Shown: positions 47,815 to 61,420, numbered from the stretch's first letter. The stretch: DNA of 64,000 bases from Lithospermum erythrorhizon (GCA_019722365.1 JADFUC010001709.1:1-64000); one strand, 5' to 3'. Made by a program: numbers and translations. The notes: generated by a model not told the origin, from the sequence alone.

Positions 47815-50671
47815 TGTAACGACCAGCCTCAGTCGGCCGCCCCGAGGTTAGATCATCGCTAACCCGAAGACTGCAGTCACCATACGATGTATTATTTAAC
47901 ATAAAAAATGAATTATTTTAAAAAATAACAAAACTTTTGTCCATCGCGGTGAACTGACATCACCCCAAAATACACCAACATCATCATAACATAAATAGTA
48001 GTCAAGTGACATAATTCAAAGTACAACATAACATACATGTCTAAAGTCTCCCATAAGCAAAAGTGAATGGGGTTTAGTCCGCATTTACACAACAAAAAAA
48101 GTAAATCTAACGATGAAGGACCATTGAACTTCCTAGCCACCACCGGCTCTATCGAGGACCTTTATTTTAGCAACCTCGAAGTTCTTGTCGCCTCCTCAAC
48201 TCGCTAAGAACTTAACAACTGCAATAAAAATGCCGCCCCTATACGGGGGTGGCGTGTTCTCAAGCTGAAGAAATGCAAATACCACAAGCGGTGACCGAAC
48301 ACTTATAATATAAGGGATACAATACTGTAACATTGTTGCTCCATAAACATAATAGAAGTGACAACATAACAATAATATCAAATCTAGCATAGTTAATCAC
48401 ACCATAAAGAAGATCAATATAACTTCATATAACCAGTATATAGAAATACTACCAATATACAAGGAACACGTGTAACAAGCCTCAATCAACACATCACCAC
48501 ACATATAAAATACTCATCAACGTGAACCCGACATCGCTTACCCCATCGCCATTCACGCTGTAATGCTTATCTACGCCTCATATGTTTACTCCACATTTGG
48601 AGTACGCTTACTCCACGCTTATGTTTACTCCACGCCTACACACGCTTACTCCACGCTTACCCCCACGCTTATAAGTGGCCTGCCAACAATCTAACATATC
48701 ACCAAATCATAACATCCTATGACGACCGGGTCACCTACTCACATCCTTAAATAGATACCCAATATGGATCAACCACACAATAGACATATCATACAACCAC
48801 GTAAATCTCATAGTCACATATACCACATATCACGCATATATCAAAAATAACAAATCAACATATTTTGATATCACAACCTCTCAACTCAACGATTATACAA
48901 GCCAACCATATCAACACAACCTCCTATGGGTATCACCGCCCAAAAACATAATCTTCTCAAGATCATTACCTATCACAACACCTTCTCAACATACAAATAT
49001 ATCTCAACATAGTGTACATCCGCACATGACGATTTATAAGATATTCATTCATTATCGTTTGCTCCACGTTTTCTTATCAATTATCGACGAGGATCAATAT
49101 ATCAACAACGTATACCTTCTTATCATTTATCTCAACATACCATCATATATGACATCATAAATATCATACTCATATTATATTAACAATATAAATCATGCCA
49201 ACTCATGTATCATATCAACCTATCAACATATATAATACAACATCACAACGTACCAATATACATAGACACATATATGTCGCAGGTTAACATTCGTGAGATA
49301 TGTACTCACAGCTCAACATATTACCAATATTATCAATAACTTCCCAATAGTCAATCATCAACATGTATCATCTCAGTATGTAGCCATCACATATTCACAT
49401 CATACCAAAACACGTAATACATACATATATTGGAGGTTAACAAACGTGAGACTTGTACTCACCTTTTTGCTAGAGCAACTAGCGTTCTCCTAGTTATTCC
49501 AAACTCCGGGTCCACGCTCAACTCCTATCCAAAGCGATTACTTGTCAATATTCCACCATTTCTACTTATTCACACTTTTACTCCTAATATAGTTTATTAC
49601 AACTTTTGGGTTATAAGGTTATTTAATACTTTGACCACCCTCAAATAAATCCAAAACATCAACCCCATTATTTTTCATAAATTTTCAGAATTTAATCTCC
49701 CGTTTTAAAATAATCTTTCCTTTTTTTTTTGAAATTTCACCTTTTCACTTTATAAAATACCAATTAGATACCCAAATTACTTCAAACTGATAGTATTGCT
49801 TGACTCGAAGTATAATTTAAAGTGTTCACTTTAATGCCCAAATATTTTTTATTCATTTTAAAATCTATTTTCTCCATTTTAATTCCATTTTAATACCACT
49901 TAAATATCAAAGAAATCAAAAGAAATAAATGTTTAAACATTTTAATTCCATCCTTATATCTTAAAAGTTGTAGAAAGTAATCCTTTTTTATTTTTAAAAG
50001 CTCAAATTATTTTAGCACTTTGAGTTTAAAAATCACGTTTTAGTAATTAAATCACGAAAATAGTAGACAATTTTAAATCACCTCGAATTTGTGGTGAATT
50101 ATGCGATGCGATAGAGAGTATGAAGTTTCAATATTTTTAATTTTCAAGCTGATGTAGTGTTTATTTTGCTATTTTATACACTTTCTACAATACTTTATCT
50201 TTAGCTGTCATAATAAATTAGCTTGGTCAAATCAACCTTTTTCACAAAACTATTCTATAGAGTTTAAAATCTACTCATAAATCAAATATCTTAATTTTTA
50301 GAGCAACTTTACTATTTATTTCACATTTAAATTTAAAAATAAAACTTTTTGAAGTCAAGAATAGTCGAGCAAAACTCCAATCGTAAATGCTAGCGAAAGT
50401 TAATATTACAGTGTTTAAGCATTCATAAAAAATACTTAGATTAAATATCCATGTATAAAAGATTAACTATTTTCAACTTTAATCTAAAGTCAACAAAAGT
50501 CAACATTTAATTACACAACTCCGAAGATATATTTATACTACCTTCGAATTACCCATCAATCAATATAATATTATTTTAATATTTCCTCCAATTTTTTTTT
50601 CTCACCTCCGTGTCACACCACCGAGCTACTCAACGATATAATTAAATACTCAACCGGTACGGGTTATTTCA
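47815..50671 (+). mobile_element. solo LTR nested within the LTR at 47387
   Basis: Starts TGTAACGACCAGCCTC and ends CAACCGGTACGGGTTATTTCA; 2857 bp. Both ends match the LTRs at 7797 and 33880. AGTTA occurs just left (47808-47812, with two extra bases before TG) and directly right (50672-50676), a probable 5-bp duplication. There is no coding content. Confidence 0.75.
48540..48690. repeat. short tandem sub-repeats within solo LTR
   Basis: At least seven loosely spaced copies of (A)CGCTTA(CTCCA), for example TACTCCACGCTTA and ACACGCTTACTCCACGC. They occupy the same part of the LTR as the sub-repeats at 34755-34895 in the sister LTR, but with a different unit. Confidence 0.75.
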
Positions 50672-51103
50672 AGTTAGGTCATTATTTGTGAGCTCTATAT
50701 ATATAAGAGTTTTATGAAGATTTTATTATGCAACAAAAACCTCAAAACCACTAGCCTACCTAAATGAAATTTTTTGGCCTCTTCTCGCTTCTCCTAGGTG
50801 GAAGGCCGAGATTTCTCCATGGAATAAATCAAGACTTTGATTCATTCTCTTCATCCAATTGATATCTTGTTCTAGCAAACTCAAGGCATTAAGGATTGAC
50901 CCATAAATTGTGGACTAACTAGGCTACGATTGAAGTGCTCGTGGATTTGGATTGTTGTTAGGCTTCGGGAAAAGAATTGTTGATAGGCTTTCATTGGCAT
51001 CCTTTGTAAGATGTTACTATTTATTAGATCTAAAATATAATTTAAAAGGCGATCTTGTTTATATGTTTATTTAATTTTGTTCAAGTTATGCATATAGATC
51101 TCA

Positions 51104-52224
51104 ATAGCGAGGCGTCGGATCAAGTAAGGCTAAATTTGAAGTGGGTGATTGGATCGGGGTTTTCGGGCGATGGCAATGCTATTTGAGCTCTTGATCCCAA
51201 TTCGTCCCTCGTATTTGTAGCCGTTTCTTCACGCGCGAAGATTACCGGTTCGTTACCTCGCTTTTAACATTTGGCGTATGGGTAGGACAACGAAACACGT
51301 CTTCGATCTATATCGACTCCGCGCACAAATCCTCGAACTCCCATTTGTAAACTAGGTCTGCGTTGTCCGTACCCGCCCGCAACCGGCCTACAGGTACCGA
51401 ACCTTGTGAAGATTTCTTTTGAGCTGGTACACTGATGCGGTCCTCACATGGAATGGCCGACTTCGACCCAGCGGTAAAGAGTACTCGATGCCTTTGATAG
51501 CATATCTCTTAGATAGTGAGTTCAGGAGGGTCTCCCACTATATCGACTCTTGTGCAAAATAGGATCGAGGCGAGCATGTCTTGACATTTCATGAGGAGGT
51601 TGGTGAGGAATGCTGGCATGTCTCTAGAAAGCATCACATTTCCTTACGTGGTCTGACGTACGTGGCTGTGAGGTCCGGAATACTCTCGACGTTTGATCTT
51701 CTCGCATTAATGTGGCTTCGCATATCTCCCCATGCGCTTTCTTGATCTTAATCAATCATACCTCTGTGGTAAACAAATGCGAGCGGCCGGAGACCACATG
51801 CCGACCATAATACCACATCGAGGCGGGGTATACACAAGACTTCTTGCACATTGTATTTTTATTAATTAGCGGGGATCTCCGGTTAGGAGCCGATCCTTAA
51901 GAAGTCCAGGCAGAGGATCACCGCCCGCGTTGCGGGGGCGTCATTATTTATGACCTCGCTTTGTTTGAAGGGTTTTTCCTCTTGACCCATTCCGCGTCAT
52001 TGGCCTCGGGGAGTGTCACCGTACCCCGCGTAGCAAGCTAAAGATAGCACATCCATCCTAATTCCTCTCACAGGAACATGCCCATTTGACAAGAGTGAAA
52101 AGTTTGTGACCTTTCATGAGTACCATCGAGTCTTAAAATATTTCTTAGCATGACCGAGCTACGGCTAAGAATCCGTCAGGTATATGGATATACCCCCGAA
52201 TGAGAGTTGAAGACAAGGACCGGT
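51104..52224 (-). pseudogene. INT2: RNase H end and integrase core
   Basis: Next to LTR C (52060-52200) the sequence matches the second RNase H block of INT1, including the reverse of AAGAATCCGTC..TATGGATAT (RTDS region). Lower down comes integrase text: a LKRNLHKVRY-like stretch equal to FLKEIFTRFG in shifted frame (about 51415-51390), and PITHFKFSLT (about 51130-51100; usually P-x-TGETPF). The primer site, gag, protease, reverse transcriptase and most of RNase H are missing, so a deletion has fused RNase H directly to LTR C. Confidence 0.6.
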
Positions 52225-52765
52225 TGACTCTTGGTAACGAATAATGGCATACAAGTTCAACTTTGAAAGCGCCTTTCTCCCAATGAGAGTTCTACCAAAG
52301 CAAGGACCACGTTGCCGGGGCGAAAACATTCCGACAATCAAGTTAGTAGAGGATGAAAGATTTTTTAGTTTACGAAAGAAAACATTTAGATATCGAAGTC
52401 AAAACACCGCCGATTTGTCCTCCCGGGTTACATTTTATAGTCTATTCGGACGTTACATTAGTCGAGCACTTGTGACTCCTTTGTGCCGATTAATGACTTT
52501 GTGGATCGTTAAAATTCGGGTAATTATGACCTTATACCGCTTAATTGGGCGAATCGAGTCATTAGTCTCCACGATGGTTCTCCCTCTTTATACCCGATTT
52601 GGAATTTGCTTAACCCATTTACCTTGGGCTTTCGCGTTCTGGCCCACTCGTGTGGTCCAAGTCCATTTATTCGGTCCTTTGTCACAATCCATTTTGGAGG
52701 GCCAATCCCAGTTGGACGTCACGGATCCAATCCATTTATTTATGGGATTATCATTTGCCCCGGAC
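52225..52765 (-). mobile_element. gypsy LTR C, shared by INT2 and INT3
   Basis: 541 bp aligning with A, B and D: AAGTTCAACTTTGA, ATGAGAGTTCTACC, CAAGTTAGTAGAGGATGAA, TTTTATAGTCTATTCGGAC, CCGATTAATGACTTTGTGG and ATTTATTTATGGGATTATC. It is next to RNase H of INT2 on the left, and to the 3' remnant and satellite of INT3 on the right. The long open frame at 52244-52942 crosses it by chance. Confidence 0.75.
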
Positions 52766-53304
52766 AGCCCGTTTTCCGTCTGCTTCTCTTATGGACTAAG
52801 GGAATTATCACGAGAGAATGGGGAAATCCTAATATGCTTGGTCCCCGAGGCCTCAGGGCTTCTGCCTCGGCAATGGTTACAAGTATTAAATTCGCCTCAC
52901 GGTTTTAAGCTATTTTTTTTTTTGAATCCTAATTTATCGTGATCGCGATCCCACCCCAGGCCCATTTTTCTTCGTACCTACGCTTCTCGGGCTTGAGTAG
53001 ATAGTCATTTCTACCTGTACCCGGCCCAGGACCGGGATTTGAGTGAGGAAGCGGCCAATGGCGCCTTCAAGTTTAAGGTTGGGCAGGGAGCTCAGGGGGA
53101 CTCGATGCTAAGCTGAAACCGCCCCCAGGAGCTGTGGCCTTGTAGATCGGGACTAAAGAGGGCCGAGGCGGAGAGGAAGGCTGGACCGGGCAGCCGTTCT
53201 TCTTTCGTTGGGAGAGCAAGGGCTGCAGGCGTGCCTACCTCCCGGGGATAGACCCTTGAGATGCCTCGCGTTGAATTATTTGTTGTCTTATCAGGCTTTG
53301 TTAC
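52766..53304. other. INT3: remnant of 3' region next to LTR C
   Basis: About 540 bp of GC-rich sequence between LTR C and the first satellite monomer, in the place where INT1 and INT2 carry their antisense ORF region. No domain recognised. Confidence 0.45.
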
Positions 53305-56300
53305 ATACTCGAGGAAAGTATCCATGAGGCCAACCTAGGAAGCTTAAAAACCACGATCTCCGCGTTCAAAATGTTCCTCAGCAAGTCGCGGGCTTCACGT
53401 GAACAAGTTTTAACTGTGAACCAACGGTTGACGGCTGCTTGTCGGCGTTTTTTAAATTGGGGCTGTCCAGAAACGAAATTTAAACGCAGTTTTACACTTT
53501 CTCTGTTTCTTGCTTCCCGCGAGCTTTAAAGAGCCCTACCGCGTTGGACAATAATAGGAAGCTTCTACACACATGGTGTAGCCCATTCGTTTAGGCCACT
53601 CCGATAGGAGGGATAGCTAACAACGCCACCCAATGACCAAAACTTCAGCATTTCGCCCTTGACTCTTGAAATGAATAACTAGGAGTAAAAACCAAGGGAC
53701 CACTTAGACTACTTAAATCCTCACTATAATAAACAATGGGTAAAATCTAAATTCTCTAACAATAGTTAGAAGCATATATCAACATCGTCAAGATATACAA
53801 TCAATCTTGGAATCTGACAAGAATCTAAGTGATAATTAGGCCAACTGACAAAATTCAGTCCTCGGAGAAGTACCCATGAGACCAACCTAGGAGTGCAAAA
53901 ACCGATCTCCACCAGGTTCAAAAATGTACCTCACATGAGTCATGAACACTTTGTGAACAAGTTTCGTGACGATCAATGAGGTTGGCAATTTGCCTTCTCG
54001 ACATTTTTTAGGCTGGTCGAACAGAGGTAGGCCGGATTTCACTTTCTCTATTTTGCTTCTTGTTTTCCACACACTACACTAAAAGCAGCTTTCTCTTTGT
54101 TGGACAATAACAAGGCCTACACACATGGGTCACCAACCTACATTCATTTGGGCCAGTATAATTAGGAGCGACCAGCCCAGCCAATGACACCACTGTATTA
54201 AAGAGTAAAGCGGTTCTACTTGACTCTTGAAATGAATAACTAGGGTAAAAACCACGGGACCATAGGCAACTCAAAATCTCCCACTATAATAAATAATGGG
54301 TAGAATCAAGTTCTCTCTAACAATAGTTAAAGGCATACATCAGCATCATCGACATATCTTATCGATCTTGGAATCACAGAAGAATCTAAAGAGATAATTC
54401 AACCAAAAATTCAATCTTGAAATGTGTATGAGCCTAGGAAGCTTTAAAACCGATCGCCACCGTTCAAAAATGTATCTGCGTAGTCGGGAAATTGTGAAAA
54501 AGTTTTGTTACAATCCAATGGTTGGCAGTACTTGATCGACATTTTTGTGGGGGAATTTGGTCAGGAAACGAGGAAATTTGTTTGCGGATTATACACTTTC
54601 TCTCTATTTTGCTTCTTATTTTCACGCACTAAAACCACTTATTCTTTTTGTTTGGACAATAAACCAGAGCATTTGAATTCGGTAACCCACATTATTTTGG
54701 GCGTCTCACAATTAGGAGGGATAGCCCGGTAACACCGCAATAAACAAATCAAAAGCACGGCTATAATAGCTCTTGGAAATGAATAACTAGGGTAAAATCA
54801 TGTGACCCACTAGGCCACTTAAATCTCCCACTATAATAAATAATTTGTACAATCAGGGTTCTACCAACAATAGTTAGAGGCATAGATCAACATCATCGAG
54901 ATATACTGTCGATCATAGAATACAATAAGAATACATTGAGATAATTCAAGCAAATATTCAATCCACGGAAAGTACTGACAGAACCGACTGGGCCAAAAAA
55001 TGGATCTACACACCTTTCAAAACCCTTATCTCTATGAGTCATGAACACGCTTGAACAAGTTTCGTGACGATCCAGCAGAATGATTTTGCTTAAATAAGCG
55101 TTTTTGAAATTTGGTCGACGAGGAAATATTAAGCCAGTTTACACTTTCTCTCTATTTTGCTTCTTTTTTTCACACACTAAAACCCTTCTTCTCTTTGTTG
55201 GACAATAATAAAGGCCTCTACACATGGGTCGCTAACCCACATTCATTTGGGCCACTCCAATTAGGAGGGATAGCCCAACAACACCCTTAATGACACAAAT
55301 CAAAGCAATGCATGCTTGACTCTTTGGAAATGAATAACTAGGGAGTAAGAAACGAGAGACCCTTAGGCCACTTAAATCTCCACTATGATTAATAATGGAT
55401 ACAATCAAGATTTATCTATAAATATAGTTAGAAGCACTTCATCAATATCGTCAAGATATACTATCGATGCTTTGGAATACAACGGAATCTAAAGAGATAA
55501 ACTTGACCAAAAACTGACCAAAATTGATTACAGAAAAGTACTTAGCAGACCGACCTAGGAAGTGAAAACCGATCTCCGTTCAAAATGTACTCTATGAGTC
55601 ATGAACACTATGAACAAGTTTCATGCCGATCCCAGCAGTTAATTTGCCCCTTGATAAACGTTCGTGGCGGTCGGAGGCCCCGGGCTTGATTGATTTCCAC
55701 ACTTTTCTCTATATTTGCTTCTTGTTTTCCCACGCTTCAAAACTTCTATTTATTTGAGAACACATGGGTCACTAACCTACATTCGGTTGGTAGCTATAAT
55801 TAGGATGAATAGCCCAACTGTGCCACTGTATTAAGATATATCAAAGCAGTTGTAGCAAACTCTTCAAATTAATAACTAGGGTAAAATATTTGGAACCATA
55901 GGCCGCTTTAAATCTCCATTATGAATAATGGATTTGCAATGAGGTTCTTTCTAATAGTTAGAGGCATACATCCGTATCATCAAGTTATCTTGTCGATCGC
56001 CTTAATACAATAAGAATCTAAAGAGATAATTCAACAAAATTGATCCCACAGAGAAAAGTGCTCATGAGGCAAACTGGGGAGATCAAAAACCGATCTCCAC
56101 CGTTGAAAATGTATGTCTATGAGTCCAGGCCTGTGAAAAGTTTGATTACAATCGATGGTTGGCGGTACCTGCCCCTTGATCTAAGTTTGCGTGGGGGTAC
56201 AGTCCGAATAAATTTGGCGGCCAGTTTTTACACTTTCTCCTATTTTGCTTTGCTCACACACTAAAACCCTTCTTTTTTTGTAGACAGCCATTAAAGGCCT

Positions 56301-59300
56301 CTCTGGACATGGGTCACTTTAATCACATTCGTTTGGGCGAGCTCCGATTAGGAGGGATGTGATAACACCATAATGACACAAATCAAAACGGCTATAATAG
56401 CTCTTGAAATGAATAACTACGAGTAAAAAATCATGGGACCCTTAGGCCACTTAAATCTCTACTATAATAAATAATTAGTACAATCAAGGTTCTCTCTAAC
56501 AATATTTAGGAGCTTAAGATCGTCGTGAGATCTACTATCAATCTTGGAATACAATAAAATCACAGAGATAATTCAACCAAAAAATTAAGTCCCTCTGAGA
56601 ATGTACTTTCAGCCAGACCTACCTGGAAGCTCAAAATCTATCTCCCACCGTTCAAAATGGCATCTACATGAATCATGAACACTTTGTGGGTAAGTTTAAG
56701 TGACGATCGGCGGTTGAGCTGCTTGTCGAGTTTTAAGTGACTGAAGTCGAGCAGAAATTTAGTTTGCGGATTTTACCACTTACTCTATTTTGCTTCTTTT
56801 TTTCACACACTAAAACCCTTCTTCTTTTTGTTGGACAATAATAAAGGCCTCTACACACATGGGTCGCTAACCATTAAAATTTGGGCCTCAATTAGGAGGG
56901 ATAGCTGACCACTATGACACAAATCAAAGCGGTTATAATAGCTTTCTTGGAAATGAATAGGCAAGTCCAAAAATCATGGGACCATGAGCCCACTTAAATC
57001 TCCACTATAATAATAAATAATGGGTGTTCTGATCAAGGTTCTCTCAACAATGGTTAGAGGCATAGATCAACATACTTCAAGATATACTACTCGATCTTTT
57101 GAATCTGATAGAATCTAAAGGGCCAGGTTTAACCATAAATTCAATCCTCTAAAAAATTACTCTAAAGACAGGCCACAAGGCTTCGAAACCGATCTCCACC
57201 GTTCAAAATGTATACGTATGAGTCATGAATCACGTGAACAAGTTTAAGTGGCGATCGACGGATTGACGGATCTTGCCTTGTCGATGTTTTTGTGGTGTCG
57301 AGCAATTGTGGGGATTTTACATTTCTCTCTATTTGCTTCTTGTTTTACACTCAAAATCATATTCATACCTGCTTTTTGTTGGACAATAATAAAGAGCCTC
57401 TCTACTGCGTGGGTGGCGAACATCGTTCGTTTGGGGCCGGTCGATTGGGAGGATAGACCCGATAACACCATAATGACACAAATCTAAACTACTATAATAG
57501 CTCTTAAAATGAATTAGTAGGAGTAAAAACCCATGTAGGACCCTTAGGCCACTTAAATCAACACTATAATAAATAATGGAGTACAATCGAGGTTCTGCAA
57601 CAATAGTTAGAAGCATAAATGAACATCCATTGAGATATACTATCAATCTCGGAATATGATAAGAATCTAAAGATATAATTCGAGGACAATTTCAATCCTC
57701 GGAAAAGTACTCAAAGACAAGCGAGAGAGCTTTGGCCAGTCTCCCATTCAGAAATGTATCTACATATAAGTCATGAACACTTGTAAACTAGTTTTAGAGT
57801 GATGATCGATCCAGTTGGCCAATTTGCGCTATCGAGCGTTTCGTGGAAATTTGAGGCCGAAACAATTTGGGTAGCAGTTTACAGCAGCTCTATCATTATT
57901 TTGCTTAACTTTTCGCGGTAAAACCCTCCTTCTCTTTGTTGGACAATAATAAAGGCCTCTGTACACGTAGATTCGCTAACCCACATTCTTTTGGGCCGCT
58001 CCCCAATCCACGAGGATAGCTAGCAACACCAGTAATGACACAAATCGAGCAGTGTAATAGCTCTTTGAAATGAATAAGCCCAGGAGTAAAAACCAAGGGA
58101 CTTTTAGGCTGACCCAAATCTCACTTATAATAAACAATGGGTACAATCAAGATTCTCTCTGAAATATAGTTAGAAGTATCATCAACATCGTGAGATATGC
58201 TATCAATCTTGGAATACAAAAAGCTGAGAATCTAAAGAGATAATTCAGCAAAACAACCAAAAATTCGGTCCTCGGAAAAGTACTCAACAAACCGACCTAG
58301 AAAGTTCAAAAACCGATATCCACCTTCTTTCAAAATGTGCCTCTATGAGTCATGAACACTATGAACAAGTTTCGTGACGATCTAACGGTTGGCCAGTGCT
58401 TGATCAACATATTCATTAGAGTGATCGGAATATAATTTAGCGGATTTCACACTTTCTCTCTATTTTGCTTCTTGTTTTTCCCACACTAAAACCTTTTTCT
58501 CTTTGTTGGACAATAACAAAGGCCTACACACATGGGTCACTAACCTACATTCATTTGGTCCACTATAATTAGGATGGATAGCCCAATGACAAATGAATAT
58601 CTAGGAGTAAAATCACACCCGGACCACTTGGGCTGCGTAAATCTCACATTAATAAATAATGGGTACAATGAAGGTTCTTTATAACAATTGTAAGAGCGCC
58701 ACATCATCAACATCATCAAGATATCTTATCAATCTGCAGAAGACAATAAGAATCTAAAGAGATAATTCAGCAAAAATTCGGTCCTCGAGAAATGTGCTCA
58801 GCAGGCAGGACCTAGGAAGCTTAAAAAGCGTCTCCACCGTTCAAATGTATCTACATGAGTCCACGAACAGCATGAAAAGTTTCGTTACAATCCAACGATT
58901 GGCTAGCTGCCAATGAAAGTTTCGTGGAAATTTGGTCGAATGGAATTTAGTGCGGATTTTACACTTCTATTTTGCTTAACTTGTTTTCACACTCTAAAAC
59001 CCTTCTTTTTTTTTTGGACAACTATTTTGCCTTCTGGCATAGGTCGTAACCATTCATTTTAGGCTACTCTCGATTAGAAGGGATAGCCAATGACGCTCCC
59101 CTATAATCAAAGAAATGGTTATAGGCCACTTAAATCTCAACTATAATAAACAATAAGAGGTACAATCAAAGATTCTCTCCACAATAAGGTTAGAAGCATA
59201 CATCGGCGTCGTGAATATACAATCAATCTTGGAATCTGACAAGAATGCGAAGAGAGATAATTCAAGCAAAACAACTAAAAATTCAGTCCTCAGAGAAAAG

Positions 59301-61420
59301 AAATTGCCCAATGGGCGATCTAGGAAGCTCAAAACCGATCTCCATAAGATTTCAAAATGTTCCTCCATGAGTCATGAACAATGTGAACAAGTTTAAGTGA
59401 CGATCAATGATTGGCCAATTTTGTCCAACATTTTGTGGGCGGTCCGAGGCGAATTTGGGCTGCGGATTTTACACTTTCTCTCTATTTTACTTCTTGTTTT
59501 TCACACACTAAAACCTTATTCTCTTTGTTGGACAATAACAAAGAGGCCTACAGCTGTAATGGAGTCATTTAACCCAGCGTTAGATTTTGGAAGCTCAATT
59601 AGAGGGGTGATAGCTCAGCCAGCGCTTATAATCTGAATCAAAATGCACGTAACAACTTCTTCAAATGAATAACTAGGGTAAAAACTCTGAGGAACCTTAG
59701 GCACTTAAATCTCCACTATGATAAATAAAAAGGGGTAAAATCAAGGTTCTTTCTAACACTAGTTAAAGGCGCTATATCAACATCGTCAAGATATGCCTCG
59801 ATCTTGGAATCTGACGAAGAATCTAAAGAGATAAATTGACCAAAAGAATAAAAATTAAAGTACTGACGAGGACCCAACCTAGGAAGCTCGATACCGATCT
59901 CCACCGTTCAAAATGTACCACTACAGTCATGAAACTATAGAGCAACTTTCTTGACGATCCACCGGATTGGCCCAATTTCTTGTGATACGTTTCGTATGGT
60001 GATGCAGACAAAATACTGTTTGCAGTTCGCACTCTCTCTATTTTGTTTATTGTTTTCACACACTAAAACCTACTTCTCTTTGTTGGGCAATAATAAAGGC
60101 CTTTACTGCGCGGATCACTAACCCACATTCGTTTTAGGCCACTCCAATTAGGAGGATAGCCTACCAGGCATGCACTTAATAACCTGAATCAAAGCGGTTG
60201 TAACGACTCTTGAAATGAATAGCTAGGAGTAAAAAACTAAGGGACCCTTATTACCCACTTAAATCTCTACTATAATAAACAATGGGTGCAATCAATGTTA
60301 CTTCTAATCTGAGTTAAAGGCATACATCGACATCGTCGTGATATACTATCGTCTTGGATAAACTTGACAAGAATGTAAAGGAGATAATTGACCCAAGCTT
60401 GACCAAAAGCTAGGACCTCAAAAAAGTACTCAACAGACCGACCTAGGAAGCTCAAAAACTGATCTCCACCGTTCAAAATGTACCTCTATGAGTCATGAAC
60501 ATTGTGAACAAGTTTCGTGATGATCCAACGGTTGACGGCTGTGCAATCGACGTTTTTGTGGGGAATTTGGTCGGAATAGAATTAAATTTAGCATTTCACT
60601 TTCTCTCTATTTTGCTTCTTGTTTTCACGCTTCTAAAACTCTTCTTCTCCTTGTTGGACAATAAAGGCCTACACATGGGTCACTAACCCCGTTCATTTAG
60701 GAAACTCAATTAGGAGGGATAGCCATGGCCCTTAATGATACAAATTAAAACGGTTGTAACAACTCTTGAAATGAATAACTAGGAGTAAAAAACCACAGGA
60801 CCCTTAGGCCACTTAAATCTCCACTATGATAAATAATGGGTACAATCAAGGTTCTCTCTAAAACTAGTTAGAGGTATACATCAACATCATCAAGATATAC
60901 TATCAATCTTGGAATACAACAAGAATCTAAAGAGATAATTCAACCAAAGCAACAAAAAATTCAAACCTCAAAAAAGTACTCAACAGACCGACCTAGGAAG
61001 CTCAAAAACCGATCTCCTCCATTCGAAATGTACCACTATGAGTGATGAACACTGTGAACAAGTTTCTTGACGATCAATGGTTGGCAATTTGCTTGAAATC
61101 GGCGTTTCGTGGGTGGTCGAACGAGGGGTGGGCAGCAGTTTACTTTCTCTACATTTTGCTTAACTGCTTTTCCATACACTAAAACCCTTAGCTCTTTGTT
61201 AGACAATAACAAAGGCCTACACACATGGGTCACTAACCCACATTCATTTGGAAAACTGCAATTAGGAGGATAGCTCAGCGACACCACTTAATACCACAAA
61301 TCAAAAGGCATAGCAACTCTTGAAATGAATAAGCAGAGTGTGAAAAACCACGAGACCACCCAGAGTCACTAAAATCTCCACCATGTAAATAATCGTGCAA
61401 TCAAGATTCTCACATCGGCC
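53305..61420. repeat. satellite array, about 15 x 547 bp
   Basis: Head-to-tail repeats. The anchor CCTAGGAAGCTCAAAAACC, or its decayed form, occurs near 53334, 53884, 54431, 54985, 55551, 56071, 56617, 57172, 57722, 58293, 58810, 59318, 59877, 60440 and 60990, giving spacings of 508-571 bp and a mean near 547. Other monomer landmarks are GAGTCATGAACAC, TTTCTCTCTATTTTGCTTC, GTTGGACAATAATAAAGGC, AATTAGGAGGGATAGC, TGAAATGAATAACTAGG and AATCTAAAGAGATAATTC. Copies differ by substitutions and many short indels, and the G/C-rich disruptions differ from copy to copy. No coding potential is conserved. The right edge cuts into INT3 integrase and the left edge lies in the INT3 3' region. Confidence 0.93.

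Larger units (their letters stand above)
47387..51103 (+). mobile_element. unclassified solo LTR inside INT2 integrase
   Basis: Outer parts 47387-47814 and 50672-51103 join to about 860 bp that start TGTTAGATCCTATGC, contain CTCTATATATATAAG (TATA box, about 50695) and end ..TATAGATCTCA, the style of a copia LTR. Integrase reading stops at the right edge and resumes at the left edge, so this block interrupted INT2. The middle is a second solo LTR (47815-50671). No clear 5-bp duplication was found, so the outer ends are approximate. Confidence 0.55.

Noticed and set aside
48540..48690. CRISPR-like spaced repeats
   Set aside because: Units are about 11 bp, irregularly spaced and within a plant LTR; there is no repeat-spacer architecture.
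52244..52942. 232-codon plus-strand open frame
   Set aside because: It lies across LTR C, which aligns with three other LTR copies where no such frame exists; chance opening.
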